Notes: generated by a model not told the origin, from the sequence alone. A DNA stretch of 64,000 nt from Phycisphaeraceae bacterium (GCA_019636735.1 JAHBWY010000010.1:31715-95714), one strand, 5' to 3'. Shown: positions 33,878 to 43,499, counted from the first letter of the stretch. Numbers and translations are program-made.

Positions 33878-34837
33878 TCAGACCCGACAGCGCTCCGCCG
33901 CTTCGCCGAGGGATTGCACCGGGTCGCGCCGAGGCATGAACTCATGGGCCACCACCCCTTGAAAGCCGGTTTCAGCGATCGCCGCAGCGATCGCCCTGTA
34001 CTGGAGCTCCTGCGAGTCGTCGATCTCGTTTCGCCCGGGAACACCGGCGGTGTGGAAGTGACCGATGGCGTCGCGATGGGTTCGGATGGTTCGAATCACA
34101 TCGCCCTCCATGATCTGCATGTGATAGATGTCGTAGAGCAGCTTGAAGTGATCGCTTCCAACAGCCTGGACGAGGTCGGCGCCCCACGGTGTCCGGTCGC
34201 ACATGTAGTCACCGTGATCGATCTTCGAGTTGAGCAACTCCATGATGATCGTCACGCCATGCTCGCGCGCCACCGGCATGATCGGCGTGAGGGCGGCCGC
34301 GCAGTGCCTGAGTCCCTCGGAGTCGCTCATGCCCGCCCGATTTCCTGAGAAGACGATGAGTTGGTCGATGCCTGCGGCTCGCACGAGCGGGATCATGCGG
34401 GAGCACTCCGCGATCAATCGATCGTGATTCTCGGGGCGATTGAAGCCATGCGGAATCGTCGAAGGTCCGTTTGCAAGCGTGCAGACCAAGCCGTGTCGCG
34501 CTGGCACCGTCCACTCGGACTCTGAGAGCAGATCGATCCCCACCAAGCCGCACGCCTTCGCGTGCATGCAGAGCGTGTCGAGATCCCAGCCGCCGAAGCA
34601 CCAGCGGGCGACGGACTGCCGAAGAGCGCCGCGCCGCGGGCCGCCGGCATTCGGCGCGCCAGAGGCGGAGTTGAGCGGTGATGCGTTCGGTGATCCATCA
34701 CTCGAAGCGGAGCGAGCAGCGCTGGCCCCGACGGCGCCGGTCCCCGCGGCGCTCGCCCCCACGGCGCTCGCGACGACAGTTGCGGCGGCGGCGGCTCCGG
34801 TGCCGACGAAGGTCCTTCGATCGATCGGTTGATCCAT
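33878..34837 (-). CDS. Tat-exported TIM-barrel protein (sugar isomerase/epimerase-like)
   Basis: A 319-residue protein. The N-terminus has the twin-arginine signal IDRRTFVGTG followed by a long Ala/Ser/Gly region (to about 65). The rest is an AP endonuclease-2 type TIM barrel, with IIMELLNSKIDHGDYMCD, KLLYDIYHMQIMEGDVI and IGHFHTAGVPGRNEI, the pattern of hydroxypyruvate isomerase-like proteins (metal-binding Glu, His, Asp). Planctomycetes export many such proteins. The ATG at 34837 is chosen since it begins MDQPIDRRTF. It is monocistronic. The sugar substrate is not predictable. Confidence 0.85.
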   Translation of the reverse strand: MDQPIDRRTFVGTGAAAAATVVASAVGASAAGTGAVGASAARSASSDGSPNASPLNSASGAPNAGGPRRGALRQSVARWCFGGWDLDTLCMHAKACGLVGIDLLSESEWTVPARHGLVCTLANGPSTIPHGFNRPENHDRLIAECSRMIPLVRAAGIDQLIVFSGNRAGMSDSEGLRHCAAALTPIMPVAREHGVTIIMELLNSKIDHGDYMCDRTPWGADLVQAVGSDHFKLLYDIYHMQIMEGDVIRTIRTHRDAIGHFHTAGVPGRNEIDDSQELQYRAIAAAIAETGFQGVVAHEFMPRRDPVQSLGEAAERCRV

Positions 34838-34979
34838 GTCGGAAGTATGCGCCGCCCACTCGGTGGTAGGCAACGGAAGCCGTGCGAATCCCGGAGGACG
34901 CTTGATGGAGCACTCGATGGCATCGAACCACCCCGACGACGCGTGAGGGCGGCCTCTGGTCGCTCTCTACACTCGATGC

Positions 34980-35831
34980 ATGCGTTGGCGGAGTCGTGTT
35001 CTCGGCGGTGCAATCGTCGTGTGTCTCTCGGCGTGTTCGGCTCCGTCGGCAGCTCATGAGGAGCGAGGCGAGGCCTCGTCGCAGTCCGCGGTCGGCGCGT
35101 CAGTGCCTCGCGCATCAATCGAGACCTCGAATCACGACCAGACGAGCGCCCGTGACGACGAGGCGGGCGAGGCGCTCAAGCGGATGCACGCGCGGGGACG
35201 CGCGATCGACACATTCGCTGCAAAGCTTGAGCTGGACCTCACCCGTGCCGATGGCGCGAAGGCTTCGCTCGCGGGGGATCTCCGAATGGCCCGACCCGAT
35301 CGCTTCCGCTTGCGCAGCAGTCGCTTCGGCTTCATGGTCTGCGATGTCGTGATGCATGGCGACGAGTGTTCGGCCCTGCTGAGTCCGATCGTGCGCGAGC
35401 AGGCGCTGGCTTCGGCCGATGCCTCGAAGGCACTCCTTGGCGTGCTCGGGTCGCTGCTTGGCTGGATCGGCAGTGACGCCATGCACTTCGAGTTGGTGCG
35501 CGGGGATCCCGACCGAGCGGTCTTTCGCGTGATGCGAGATCAGGATCAGTCACTCGAGTGGACGATTGCGCGCGACGACGGTCGTGTGCTGATCGTGGAG
35601 CGCTGGGAGGCGGGTGCGCTCACCGGGCGCCTCGAGTGCATGGAGCATGCGCTCGTCGATGGAGTCCCGCTTCCACGACGACTTCAGTTCGTGAGCCCGA
35701 TGGGTCGCATCGATGTCAGTGTCCGTTCGATGCGTGTGAATCCCGAACTGGAGGACTCGGCGTTCACTCCTCCGGCGGGTGCCGAGCGGCTTGATGGGAT
35801 GACGCGATCCGGTGAGCCCCGCTCGCCATGA
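34980..35831 (+). CDS. LolA-like lipoprotein
   Basis: A 283-residue protein with a signal peptide and lipobox (CLSAC, lipidated Cys near 19). From residue 65 on it reads like an outer-membrane lipoprotein-sorting (LolA/LolB or DUF4292-like) beta sheet: LKRMHARGRAIDTFAAKLEL, then ADGAKASLAGDLRMARPDRFRL, with FGFMVCDVVM further in. Such lipid-carrier-like lipoproteins are regular members of aryl-polyene loci, which fits the acyl-biosynthesis genes that follow. On its own it could equally be a general lipoprotein carrier. Confidence 0.68.
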   Translation: MRWRSRVLGGAIVVCLSACSAPSAAHEERGEASSQSAVGASVPRASIETSNHDQTSARDDEAGEALKRMHARGRAIDTFAAKLELDLTRADGAKASLAGDLRMARPDRFRLRSSRFGFMVCDVVMHGDECSALLSPIVREQALASADASKALLGVLGSLLGWIGSDAMHFELVRGDPDRAVFRVMRDQDQSLEWTIARDDGRVLIVERWEAGALTGRLECMEHALVDGVPLPRRLQFVSPMGRIDVSVRSMRVNPELEDSAFTPPAGAERLDGMTRSGEPRSP

Positions 35832-35866
35832 TCGGCCGACAGCGGTCCGGAGCCGACTTCAGCCCT

Positions 35867-37231
35867 TCACGGTCGCGAACGCATGAGGTTCATCGCCATT
35901 CGACCCAAGGTCCCAAGCGTCGTCTCAAGTGCGCCGCCGTCCACTCGCGCGAGGGCGCGGTCCACTGCCTGCACGATGAGGGTCACCTCCCGGTCATCGA
36001 TGACAAGCGGGGGCGTGAACTTGATCGTGGCCGAGCGCTGATTGACCACCTGCGCCAGCACACCACCCTCATCGAGAAGCGCCATCACGAAGGCTTGCGG
36101 CCAGAGCATGTGCTCAAGGCGACTCCGAAGGGGGCGCGGCGGGACCAGATCGAGCGCCACCATCAGGCCGCGACCTCGCACCGCTCCAAGCGTGCGGTGG
36201 TGGCTGCGCAGCGCCTCCAGTTGAGTGCGAAGGCGCTCACCGAGGTGTGCCGATCTCTCGACCAGTCGCTCCCCATCGATGACATCGAGAACCGCATGAG
36301 CGGCGGCCATGGCGAGCGGCGCCTGATGAAAGGTGCTGCCATGCACCATGGCGCGATCGAGTGACGAAAAGACCGCGCCCCACGCGCGCTCGCTGGCGAG
36401 CACCGCGCCGACCGGGATCATGCCACCCGAGAGCGCCTTCGACACCACCATGATGTCCGGTTCAATCGCGCCATCAGCTTGGCTGGCGAAGAGAGACCCG
36501 CATCGACCGAAGCCTGTCTGCACTTCATCGACGATGCACAGCGATCCTGCGCGATGACAGAGGCGCTGCGCCTCGGCGAGATAGTCCGCGGTCGGGATGT
36601 ACACGCCCTTGCCCTGAATGGGCTCGATGACGAAGCCGGCCACATCTCGCGGTGCAAGGGCCTGTTCGAGCGCGGCAAGATCACCGAACGGCACGCGATG
36701 ACTCGGAAGCAGCGTGCCGAACCCCTCGCGGTAGGGCTCGTGACCGCAGAGCGAGAGCGATCCTGTCGAGAAGCCATGAAAGGCGTGGTCGCAGGCGAGC
36801 AGCCGATCTCGGCCCGTTGAGGCGCGGGCCATCTTGATGGCCAGTTCGATCCCCTCGGTCCCCGAGTTCGTGAAGAAGACGCGGGTGAGGGAACGCGGCG
36901 CGATCTCGAGCAGGCGCTCCGCCAAGTGCCCCGCGCGTGGCGGAACACCGAAGTGGATCATGCCTGGCGCGCCGCCTTCGATTGCATCGTGGAGCGAGCG
37001 AGCGACATGAGGGTGATGGTGGCCGACCGTGGCCGCGCCGTAGCCACCGATCGCATCAAGAACGCGCCCTCCTTCGGTGTCTTCGAGCCACACGCGTTCG
37101 CCGCGAACCCAGGTGCGCTCGCAGCCGATGAGGCGAAGCACGCGCGCCCATCGCGGGTTGATGAAGGTGCGATACGCCCGGCTGCCCGCAGCGCCGTTGA
37201 TCGCCTCAGGCGCGTGACCGTGTGCGGACAT
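35867..37231 (-). CDS. Class III PLP-dependent aminotransferase
   Basis: A 454-residue fold-type I transaminase (acetylornithine/ornithine/putrescine group). FFTNSGTEGIELAIKMAR binds the PLP phosphate, DHAFHGFSTGSLS stacks on the ring, VDEVQTGFGRCG holds the PLP Asp, and the Schiff-base Lys is in VVSKALSGGMIPVGA. Substrate choice cannot be read from the motifs. Its start and that of the glycosyltransferase lie 20 bases apart on opposite strands, so they share a promoter region. It faces the LolA-like gene convergently. Confidence 0.88.
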   Translation of the reverse strand: MSAHGHAPEAINGAAGSRAYRTFINPRWARVLRLIGCERTWVRGERVWLEDTEGGRVLDAIGGYGAATVGHHHPHVARSLHDAIEGGAPGMIHFGVPPRAGHLAERLLEIAPRSLTRVFFTNSGTEGIELAIKMARASTGRDRLLACDHAFHGFSTGSLSLCGHEPYREGFGTLLPSHRVPFGDLAALEQALAPRDVAGFVIEPIQGKGVYIPTADYLAEAQRLCHRAGSLCIVDEVQTGFGRCGSLFASQADGAIEPDIMVVSKALSGGMIPVGAVLASERAWGAVFSSLDRAMVHGSTFHQAPLAMAAAHAVLDVIDGERLVERSAHLGERLRTQLEALRSHHRTLGAVRGRGLMVALDLVPPRPLRSRLEHMLWPQAFVMALLDEGGVLAQVVNQRSATIKFTPPLVIDDREVTLIVQAVDRALARVDGGALETTLGTLGRMAMNLMRSRP

Positions 37232-37251
37232 GGCGACGATATCGTACTGCC

Positions 37252-38496
37252 GTGACGGAAGAGCCCCGCGACGACGACCGCCGTCGCATCTGCGCCATCG
37301 TGCCGTCGTTCAATGCGCGCGAAACGCTCCCCGAGGTTCTGCACGGGATTGACGGCGCCGTGGAGACGATCATCGTGGTCGACGATGGCTCGTCCGACGC
37401 AACGCCGACCTTTCTCCGTGAGTGGAGCGCGGAAGGCGGGGCGGCATCCGCGCGAGATCAGGTGCGTGCTTCCCGTCGTGTGGCGCTTCTGAGGCCGGCC
37501 AATGGTGGGAAGGCCGCGGCGCTCCGCGACGGCTTCGAGCATGCGATCGGCATGGGCTTCGAACTCGCGCTCACGATTGATGCCGATGGACAGCACGATC
37601 CGATCGATGCGCGGAGGATGGTCGCTCGTGCAATTGACGCTCTGGTGAACGGCGGGCCAGGCGCACCCCCTCGACTTCTCTGCGGTGCGCGGGATCCGGC
37701 GACACCCGGATACCCCCGTCGCAACCTGACGGGGCGTCGCTTGAATGATCTCGCGATTCGAGCGCAGACGGGCGTGCCGGTCGATGACTCGCCCTGCGGA
37801 CTCAGGGTCTATCCACTCATTGTCGTCTCAAGGGTCCGCTGCCTCAGCGGGCGCTTCGCGTGGGAGGAGGAGTTCATCACGCGCGCGATCTGGATGGGCG
37901 CGGAGTATGAGTCGCAGTCGATTCGCTGCATCTATCACCACGGCGCGGCGCGGCGCAGTCACTACCGCTTCCGCCGCGACTGGCCCGAGGGGTTCGCGAT
38001 CAATCTCTGGCTCCTCGCTCTGGCGAGCCTGCCGCCAGCGCCGACACGAGCGGCGATGGTGCGTCTCGGCGGGCAGGTTGCTGAAGCATGGTCGCTGCGC
38101 CGGGGGCGCGACCAACTTCTGGGTGATTCACCAGCGCGCCTTCACGGCGGCGCGGCGATGGCGCTCGGCGCTCTCGGTGCGATCGGCATCGCGGGGGAGG
38201 TGAGCGCGGGCTCGGTTGGATCTGGATTGGGTCCTGGCAGCACTGTGGCCGCGCTGATCGCGGCGTGGCTCGTGATTCGATGGCATGGCTCGCTCTGGCT
38301 CGCCGGTGTCGGCGCCGCCGTGGGCATTGGCGCTGGAGCGCTTGCGGGTGCGATCGCTCAAGCGTTGAGCGATCGCACGCTTCAAGGCGAGTTGGCCGCG
38401 GGGCGCTCCTGGGTCTTCGCCGGCGCCGCGCTGGCCGCGGCACTGCTTCTTCTCGGGGTCACTTGGACTGCAGCTTTGCGCCGAAAATCTCGATGA
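37252..38496 (+). CDS. Family 2 glycosyltransferase with C-terminal membrane segments
   Basis: A 414-residue protein starting at GTG 37252. The GT-A domain (about 10-240) has CAIVPSFNARETLPEVL, IIVVDDGSSD and the DxD region LTIDADGQHDP. Residues of about 250-410 hold four or so hydrophobic helices, so it acts at the membrane, probably on a lipid-linked acceptor. GT2 enzymes of this kind occur in aryl-polyene and other lipid-glycan loci. Its last 38 bases overlap the 3' end of the ketosynthase gene on the opposite strand. Confidence 0.82.
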   Translation: MTEEPRDDDRRRICAIVPSFNARETLPEVLHGIDGAVETIIVVDDGSSDATPTFLREWSAEGGAASARDQVRASRRVALLRPANGGKAAALRDGFEHAIGMGFELALTIDADGQHDPIDARRMVARAIDALVNGGPGAPPRLLCGARDPATPGYPRRNLTGRRLNDLAIRAQTGVPVDDSPCGLRVYPLIVVSRVRCLSGRFAWEEEFITRAIWMGAEYESQSIRCIYHHGAARRSHYRFRRDWPEGFAINLWLLALASLPPAPTRAAMVRLGGQVAEAWSLRRGRDQLLGDSPARLHGGAAMALGALGAIGIAGEVSAGSVGSGLGPGSTVAALIAAWLVIRWHGSLWLAGVGAAVGIGAGALAGAIAQALSDRTLQGELAAGRSWVFAGAALAAALLLLGVTWTAALRRKSR

Positions 38497-40756
38497 GGCC
38501 CGTTGCGCCGAAGGACTCAACGGCGAGCACCGCGCCGTTCTCGCCCCGCACTGCGCGAAGCGCCGCGAGCAGCGCCGGCCCCACCGCATGCAGCTCCGCG
38601 CCGAGGGTTCGCTCCAGCCGTTGACCCGCCGTTCGCCGCTCAAGCCGTCCGAGCAGGCCGGGCCTTGCAGGTGCGTCGATTGGACCCATGACTCCGTCAA
38701 CCATCGAGCGAGCCGCGACCAGCATGTCGCGCGGGCGGCGCGCGGCCGGAGCCATCCATTTCGCTGCGCCGAGCGTGGCGTACACAGCGGCACCTCGCTC
38801 TCGCGCCGCATCCGCGCGTTCGAGGATCATCGCTACGGCGCCCGACGCTGTTCCGGGATCGCCGCACCTCGGCTGCCTCCAGGCCGAGAGCACCTCGTCG
38901 AGCCTCTCATGGCGCTCCTCGGCAGCCACCAAGATCACCCGCGCCACGCCGCGCGCCTGCATGCGCGCCATGGCAATCCACGCCGCCTCGATGAACGCGA
39001 TACGAGATCCGAACACCGTGATCGTCGGACCTTTGACTCCAAAGGCCAGCGAACACTGGGCCCCGGGCACATTGGGGACGCTCTCGGCGAAGAGGAGTGG
39101 GTTGCCGCCGCGCAAGCCGTGAGCCAGCACCTCTCGATAGGCGTCGACGCTATATCCGACCGCTGCATGTTGCGTTGCGCAGATCGCGTGCGCCTGACGG
39201 AGGTGCTCCGCGGAAAGACGCGCATCATCGATCGCGAGTCGAACGGCAGCGCGAACGAGCTTCGAGATCGGTGCAATGCGTCTCGCTGCTCGGACATCGA
39301 GATGTGGCTCGAGCAGGTTGGGATCGACATCGCCGGGTTCGACGCCGTCGAGACCCGCAACTTCGCGCCCTCGATGCGCGGCTCCGGGAACGATCACTGC
39401 AAGCCCGGTGATGCAGATCGCATCATCCGAACCGGGCTTGCGCGTGAGGTCGTCCGAGCGGAGCGGCGCCGTGGGGTTCTGCGACGGACGATCGAGCGAC
39501 GGCGTGCTCCTGCCATGTGTCGTCTCGGGCCCTGCGGTGGGGCTCATGGGGGCCCTCACACCGGGCTCTGCGGGATGCGGTGCGACGAGCATGAGTGCCG
39601 CGTTCGAGCCGCCGAAGCCCACCGCCATGTTGAGGGTTCGTGCAATGGGGCCATCCCGACGGTCGGTCACAAGGTCGAGCAGGGGGAAGGTCGCGCGGTC
39701 AATTGAGTCAGCTCCGGTCATGGTCGGCAGAACGGAGCGGGCCTCGAGCATGGCGATGCAGAGTGCCGCGTCAACGGCGCCTGCGGCGCCGAGGGTGTGG
39801 CCATAGACCGACTTCGATGCAGTCACTGGAATGCGCGCGAGCCGCTCGCCGAAGACGCGCTCATACGCGCGATACTCCGAGTGGTCATTGGCGTCGGTCC
39901 CGGTCGCGTGGGCCACGATGAGATCGGGGTCGCCGCCACCACGCTGGAGCGCCTCGCGCAGCGCGTCTGCCGCACCTTCGCCCTCCGGATGCGGCTGTGT
40001 CAGGTGGAAGGCATCGGAGCTCTCGGCCATCGCGGCCACGCGTGCGAGCACCCGCGCGCCGCGAGCGCGGGCCGAACTGGCGCGCTCGATCACGAGCACG
40101 GCAGCGCCCTCTGCAGTGCGCATGCCGTCGCGGTCCCTGGCGAAGGGACGCGGCGCGTCCTCGGCAAGCAGTCGCAGGCTTTCAAATCCCGCGTAGGAGA
40201 ACTCGGAGACTGGGTCGTAGCCACCGGCCAGCACAACATCGGCATCGCCAAGGCGCAACAGATCACAGGCGATGCCGATGGTGGTGATGCCCGATGCGCA
40301 CGCGGTGGAAACAGTGACTCCGCCCGCGGGAAGTCCGCATCGTGCGGCCGCAAGCGAAGCGACCGACGCCGGTGTGAGAAAGCCGGCGCCCTTGGCACCA
40401 CCGCTCCGGAGGTAGTCGCCCAGGTGGCGCATGCCGTGCAAGGTGGTACCGACCACGATCTGCACGCGCCGGGACCCGCGCCGTGCGGGCTCATGAAGGT
40501 GCGCTTCTTCGAGCGCATCGGCCAGCACCCGCGCCAGGAGGTCCTCGGCGCGATCAGGACCACTCGAGAGGCCACTGCACGCGTAAGTTCGATCGTCCGG
40601 GCGGGCTCCTTCAAGCGCCGCCGACGGCGCGAGCGAGCGCTCGCGCGCCATGGCACGGCGAAGAATCTCCGCACGCGAGGCACCGAGCGCGGTGCGGACC
40701 GCCGCCGCTGTCACGACGATCGCCGAGCCATCGTCCGCCGCCTGCGGCTGATTCAC
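38459..40756 (-). CDS. Fused beta-ketoacyl synthase / chain-length-factor-like protein
   Basis: A 765-residue protein of two tandem thiolase-fold ketosynthase halves. The first (1-405) is catalytically complete: Cys153 in STACASG, His in VAHATGTDAND, and His in YGHTLGAAGAVDAA. The second half (about 450-765) has the KS outline but no active-site Cys (TVFGSRIAFIEAA at the equivalent place), as in chain-length factors. There is no acyltransferase, KR or carrier domain, so it is not a modular PKS. It starts with GTG overlapping the dehydratase stop by 4 bases. A KS plus CLF pair fused in one chain parallels the ApeO/ApeC pair of aryl-polyene synthesis. Confidence 0.82.
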   Translation of the reverse strand: MNQPQAADDGSAIVVTAAAVRTALGASRAEILRRAMARERSLAPSAALEGARPDDRTYACSGLSSGPDRAEDLLARVLADALEEAHLHEPARRGSRRVQIVVGTTLHGMRHLGDYLRSGGAKGAGFLTPASVASLAAARCGLPAGGVTVSTACASGITTIGIACDLLRLGDADVVLAGGYDPVSEFSYAGFESLRLLAEDAPRPFARDRDGMRTAEGAAVLVIERASSARARGARVLARVAAMAESSDAFHLTQPHPEGEGAADALREALQRGGGDPDLIVAHATGTDANDHSEYRAYERVFGERLARIPVTASKSVYGHTLGAAGAVDAALCIAMLEARSVLPTMTGADSIDRATFPLLDLVTDRRDGPIARTLNMAVGFGGSNAALMLVAPHPAEPGVRAPMSPTAGPETTHGRSTPSLDRPSQNPTAPLRSDDLTRKPGSDDAICITGLAVIVPGAAHRGREVAGLDGVEPGDVDPNLLEPHLDVRAARRIAPISKLVRAAVRLAIDDARLSAEHLRQAHAICATQHAAVGYSVDAYREVLAHGLRGGNPLLFAESVPNVPGAQCSLAFGVKGPTITVFGSRIAFIEAAWIAMARMQARGVARVILVAAEERHERLDEVLSAWRQPRCGDPGTASGAVAMILERADAARERGAAVYATLGAAKWMAPAARRPRDMLVAARSMVDGVMGPIDAPARPGLLGRLERRTAGQRLERTLGAELHAVGPALLAALRAVRGENGAVLAVESFGATGLIEIFGAKLQSK

Positions 40757-41256
40757 TGGTCGATGTCCATCACGCGCAGGGAGAGCCGGCCCTGCGCCAC
40801 CCGTCGTTCGCCAACGAGTGCCGCGACTTCGAACTCGGCGATCGGTCCGATCCAGCGATCAAGGGTTGCCTCGAGTGAGAGCACGGCCGGTGGCCGAACC
40901 ACTTCGCGAAGCCTCATGTCCACCGCCACCAGCACCGCGGTTGGCGGAGATGCCCGGTCGAGTGTTGGGGCGGTCGCAACGGAGCGGTCGGCGGACTCCA
41001 TCGAGATCAGGCTCAAACCCGCGAGCTGCGCGAGCGCCTCGGTCAGGAGCACGCCCGGAAGGACCGGTTGCCCGGGAAAGTGCCCTTGGAAGAAGGGCTC
41101 CGACCCGGACAAGCGCCATGAGCCGCGCATCTCATCGCCGGCTCGGCTCGCCGCTGAAAGGAGGAGAAACGGCTCGCGATGGGGGAGCAGATCCAGTCGA
41201 ATCGGAACTGGTTCACGCGGAGAAACCTCAGCGCCGGAGGTGTTGGCGCTCATCAC
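40753..41256 (-). CDS. FabZ-type 3-hydroxyacyl-ACP dehydratase
   Basis: A 167-residue hot-dog fold protein. LLPHREPFLLL, then FFQGHFPGQPVLPGVLLTEALAQ with the catalytic His and the helix Glu, are standard FabZ/FabA-like signatures. It would dehydrate the beta-hydroxyacyl-ACP made by the ketosynthase and a ketoreductase. The start may be GTG 41256 or ATG 41253, both touching the ACP stop. No ketoreductase is present in the visible cluster, so that activity would come from elsewhere. Confidence 0.85.
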   Translation of the reverse strand: MMSANTSGAEVSPREPVPIRLDLLPHREPFLLLSAASRAGDEMRGSWRLSGSEPFFQGHFPGQPVLPGVLLTEALAQLAGLSLISMESADRSVATAPTLDRASPPTAVLVAVDMRLREVVRPPAVLSLEATLDRWIGPIAEFEVAALVGERRVAQGRLSLRVMDIDQ

Positions 41257-41534
41257 CGAGGCTCCGCGGCCGCACCGCTCTCCGAGCAGACGAAGTCGAC
41301 GAACGATCCGACCGTCTTCAGCACCGAGGCATCGATGCGGCGACCCGGAAGCTTGATGCCGAGCGCCTTCTCCGTCCCGGTCACCACCATCAGGAGATCC
41401 AGCGAGTCGAGCGGGAGTTCTCCGCCGACAAGGACCGTCTGCTCGGAGATGGCTGCCTGACCAAACCGGAGATCATGACGGAGCACCCGTTCGACGGCGG
41501 CGAGCACGGAACTGCGTTCAACCATGGGACTCAT
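41253..41534 (-). CDS. Acyl carrier protein
   Basis: A 93-residue protein with helices matching ACP and the phosphopantetheine attachment Ser in LPLDSLDLLMV. It carries the growing acyl chain for the adjacent dehydratase and ketosynthase. The stop overlaps the dehydratase start. The N-terminal segment SSVLAAVERVLRHDLRF is the usual helix I. It is distinct from a housekeeping acpP, which would normally sit with fabD/fabG/fabF. Confidence 0.85.
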   Translation of the reverse strand: MSPMVERSSVLAAVERVLRHDLRFGQAAISEQTVLVGGELPLDSLDLLMVVTGTEKALGIKLPGRRIDASVLKTVGSFVDFVCSESGAAAEPR

Positions 41535-41561
41535 CGCATGATAGCGTCGGCGTTTCGAATC

Positions 41562-42560
41562 TCATGCAGGCGTCGACCACGGTCCCGCGACGACAAGCCA
41601 GTGCTCCGGTGCCTCTTGAATGGCTCGCTCCATGGCTTCGACCATGCGCCGCTGCGCGGGATGTTCGCCATCGAGCGTTCGGCCATCCGGTTCGACTTCG
41701 ATGAGCGGCTCGAACCGCAGCGTCCATTGGCCATCGAGAGTTGGAAGGGCAAAGGTGGGAAGCAGCGGCGCCCCGCTCGCTGCGGCAAGTCGAAGCGGAC
41801 CCAAAGGCAACTCTGCACTCTGCCCGAAGAATCGGGTGGCGGTGCCGCGCTGGCCCGGCATGGTGCGATCCGCGAGGATCGTCACCAGCTCGCCCCGCTT
41901 GAGTGCGTCGTGAAGCTCAAGCCACGATTGCACGCCATCTCCAACAGGATGCTCGACGATGCCCAAGTGTCGCCGGGCGCGGCTTCGGACACGATCGAAC
42001 GCGGTGATGTGATCCCGGGCAAAGAGCACATGAACCGGCGTGTCACAGACTCGACGCATCGCGGCGACTGCGGACTCGAATGAGCCGAGATGGGCGCTGA
42101 CCAGGATGGCGCCACGACGCTCTGAAACAACGGACATGAACCGATCGAGGTTCTCGAAGTGCACCACCCTCGCGCCGACCTCGGCGACCGTGCATCGGTC
42201 AATCGAGGCGACATCGGCAATGAAGGACTGGATGTTCTCAAGCACTCGGCGGCCGAAGCGATCGAGCGCCTCTGGCGACGCGCGCGGGCCAAAGAGGATC
42301 CGTCCCGTGCGCCGAAGCGAGCGACGGCGTCCTGCCATCAGCATCCAGGTGAAGCGCGCGAGCAGCGGCCGCACAAGCCGTGAGAGTCCAGGCGTCCAGC
42401 GCGCCATCGGAATCAGAAGGAGCGCGAAGAGCGCATTCTCAAGCGATGTGGCCACCATGGATCGACGAGGCGCGGCTCCTGTCGTCGTGGCCATCGCCGC
42501 GCGGCCATCGTGACGCGCGGTGGCCTTGGCGCCGTCGCGGGCAGAGGCCGCATCGCTCAC
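41562..42560 (-). CDS. LpxL/HtrB-like lysophospholipid acyltransferase
   Basis: A 332-residue protein with a membrane-associated N-terminus (about 37-60). The catalytic motif is in ILVSAHLGSFESAVAAMR (Hx4E type), with VTILADRTMPGQRG and FFGQSAELPLGPLRLAAASG typical of the lipid A acyltransferase family. It starts with GTG in a 4-base overlap with the PlsC-type gene. Such an enzyme is a constant member of aryl-polyene clusters, where it is thought to attach the acyl product to a lipid. A lipid A role is less likely given the context. Confidence 0.8.
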   Translation of the reverse strand: MSDAASARDGAKATARHDGRAAMATTTGAAPRRSMVATSLENALFALLLIPMARWTPGLSRLVRPLLARFTWMLMAGRRRSLRRTGRILFGPRASPEALDRFGRRVLENIQSFIADVASIDRCTVAEVGARVVHFENLDRFMSVVSERRGAILVSAHLGSFESAVAAMRRVCDTPVHVLFARDHITAFDRVRSRARRHLGIVEHPVGDGVQSWLELHDALKRGELVTILADRTMPGQRGTATRFFGQSAELPLGPLRLAAASGAPLLPTFALPTLDGQWTLRFEPLIEVEPDGRTLDGEHPAQRRMVEAMERAIQEAPEHWLVVAGPWSTPA

Positions 42561-43387
42561 GGCACAGCCTCCTCACCGTTCGAGATCGCAGCGATCGCCG
42601 CGCGCACGCGGCGCATGAAGGCCTCCGGATGTTCGAGCGGTTCGGGGCGCATCGGCGCTCCGGCACGAATGCGAAGGCGCCCCGATGCCGGCCAGAAGCG
42701 ACCGGGCGGGAGAATCTCGTCGGAGCCGCCGATGAAGATCGGGACGACGGCAACACCGCAGCGCTGCGCCAGGAGCGCCGCGCCCGGCTGCATTGGACCC
42801 ATTCGTCCGCTCCGCGATCGACTGCCCTCGGGGTACAGAAGGAGCGACCACCCTTCGTCAAGTCGCTCGGCAAGTTGGCCGAGATGGGCCGTGCCATCCA
42901 GCCGCCGGTCGATCATCCAGACTCGGTAGGCGTCGACCACGAATCGCAGGAAGAGTGACGATGCGACGCGCGTCCATCCGCGCCCGCGCGGCTCGAAGTA
43001 GTCGAAACCGCCGACCGTCACGAGCCTCGAGCGAACCTGACGAGGCATCGACCAGCGAATGAACGGTGTATCGAGCAGGCTTCGATGATTGGCCACGAAG
43101 ATGACGGGGCGAGCGCCGAGGGCGCACGGCGAGACGAGCTGCACCGGAAACGCGACGCCCCGAAGAACGCCAAGCGTGAACTCGATGCTGCGCGCCGTCG
43201 CGCGCCACGCACAGGCCTCGAGTCGACGCAGCAGCGATGTCGAACCGAGGCACGGGCGTGGAATGGTCGAGCGTGGTGGGCTGCCGATGCGCTCGTCACC
43301 GCGGGGGCCGCTCGCACGACTCGAGGTCCGAGTGGCTTCAGGGGGAGGAGCGTCGCGTGCCCCTCCGCCGTGTGGCGAGTGTCGCAT
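42557..43387 (-). CDS. PlsC-type acyltransferase
   Basis: A 276-residue glycerolipid-type acyltransferase. The NHx4D motif is VANHRSLLDTPF, and the second motif is LLLYPEGSRSRSG. The N-terminal 60 residues are Arg/Pro/Ser-rich and possibly disordered, so the true start may lie further in. It heads the leftward block PlsC-LpxL-ACP-FabZ-KS, whose genes overlap or nearly touch. It probably transfers acyl groups to a glycerol-type acceptor for the same product. Confidence 0.8.
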   Translation of the reverse strand: MRHSPHGGGARDAPPPEATRTSSRASGPRGDERIGSPPRSTIPRPCLGSTSLLRRLEACAWRATARSIEFTLGVLRGVAFPVQLVSPCALGARPVIFVANHRSLLDTPFIRWSMPRQVRSRLVTVGGFDYFEPRGRGWTRVASSLFLRFVVDAYRVWMIDRRLDGTAHLGQLAERLDEGWSLLLYPEGSRSRSGRMGPMQPGAALLAQRCGVAVVPIFIGGSDEILPPGRFWPASGRLRIRAGAPMRPEPLEHPEAFMRRVRAAIAAISNGEEAVP

Positions 43388-43499
43388 CAGGTGTTCGCCT
43401 CCGAGTCACCTCTCGAGGTAAGTGTCGGCTCCAGAAGTCGTGTTGACTCGGCGCTTCCTCGACGAGCCCGATGCAAGGCTTCGAAGGTGGTCCGCATCA

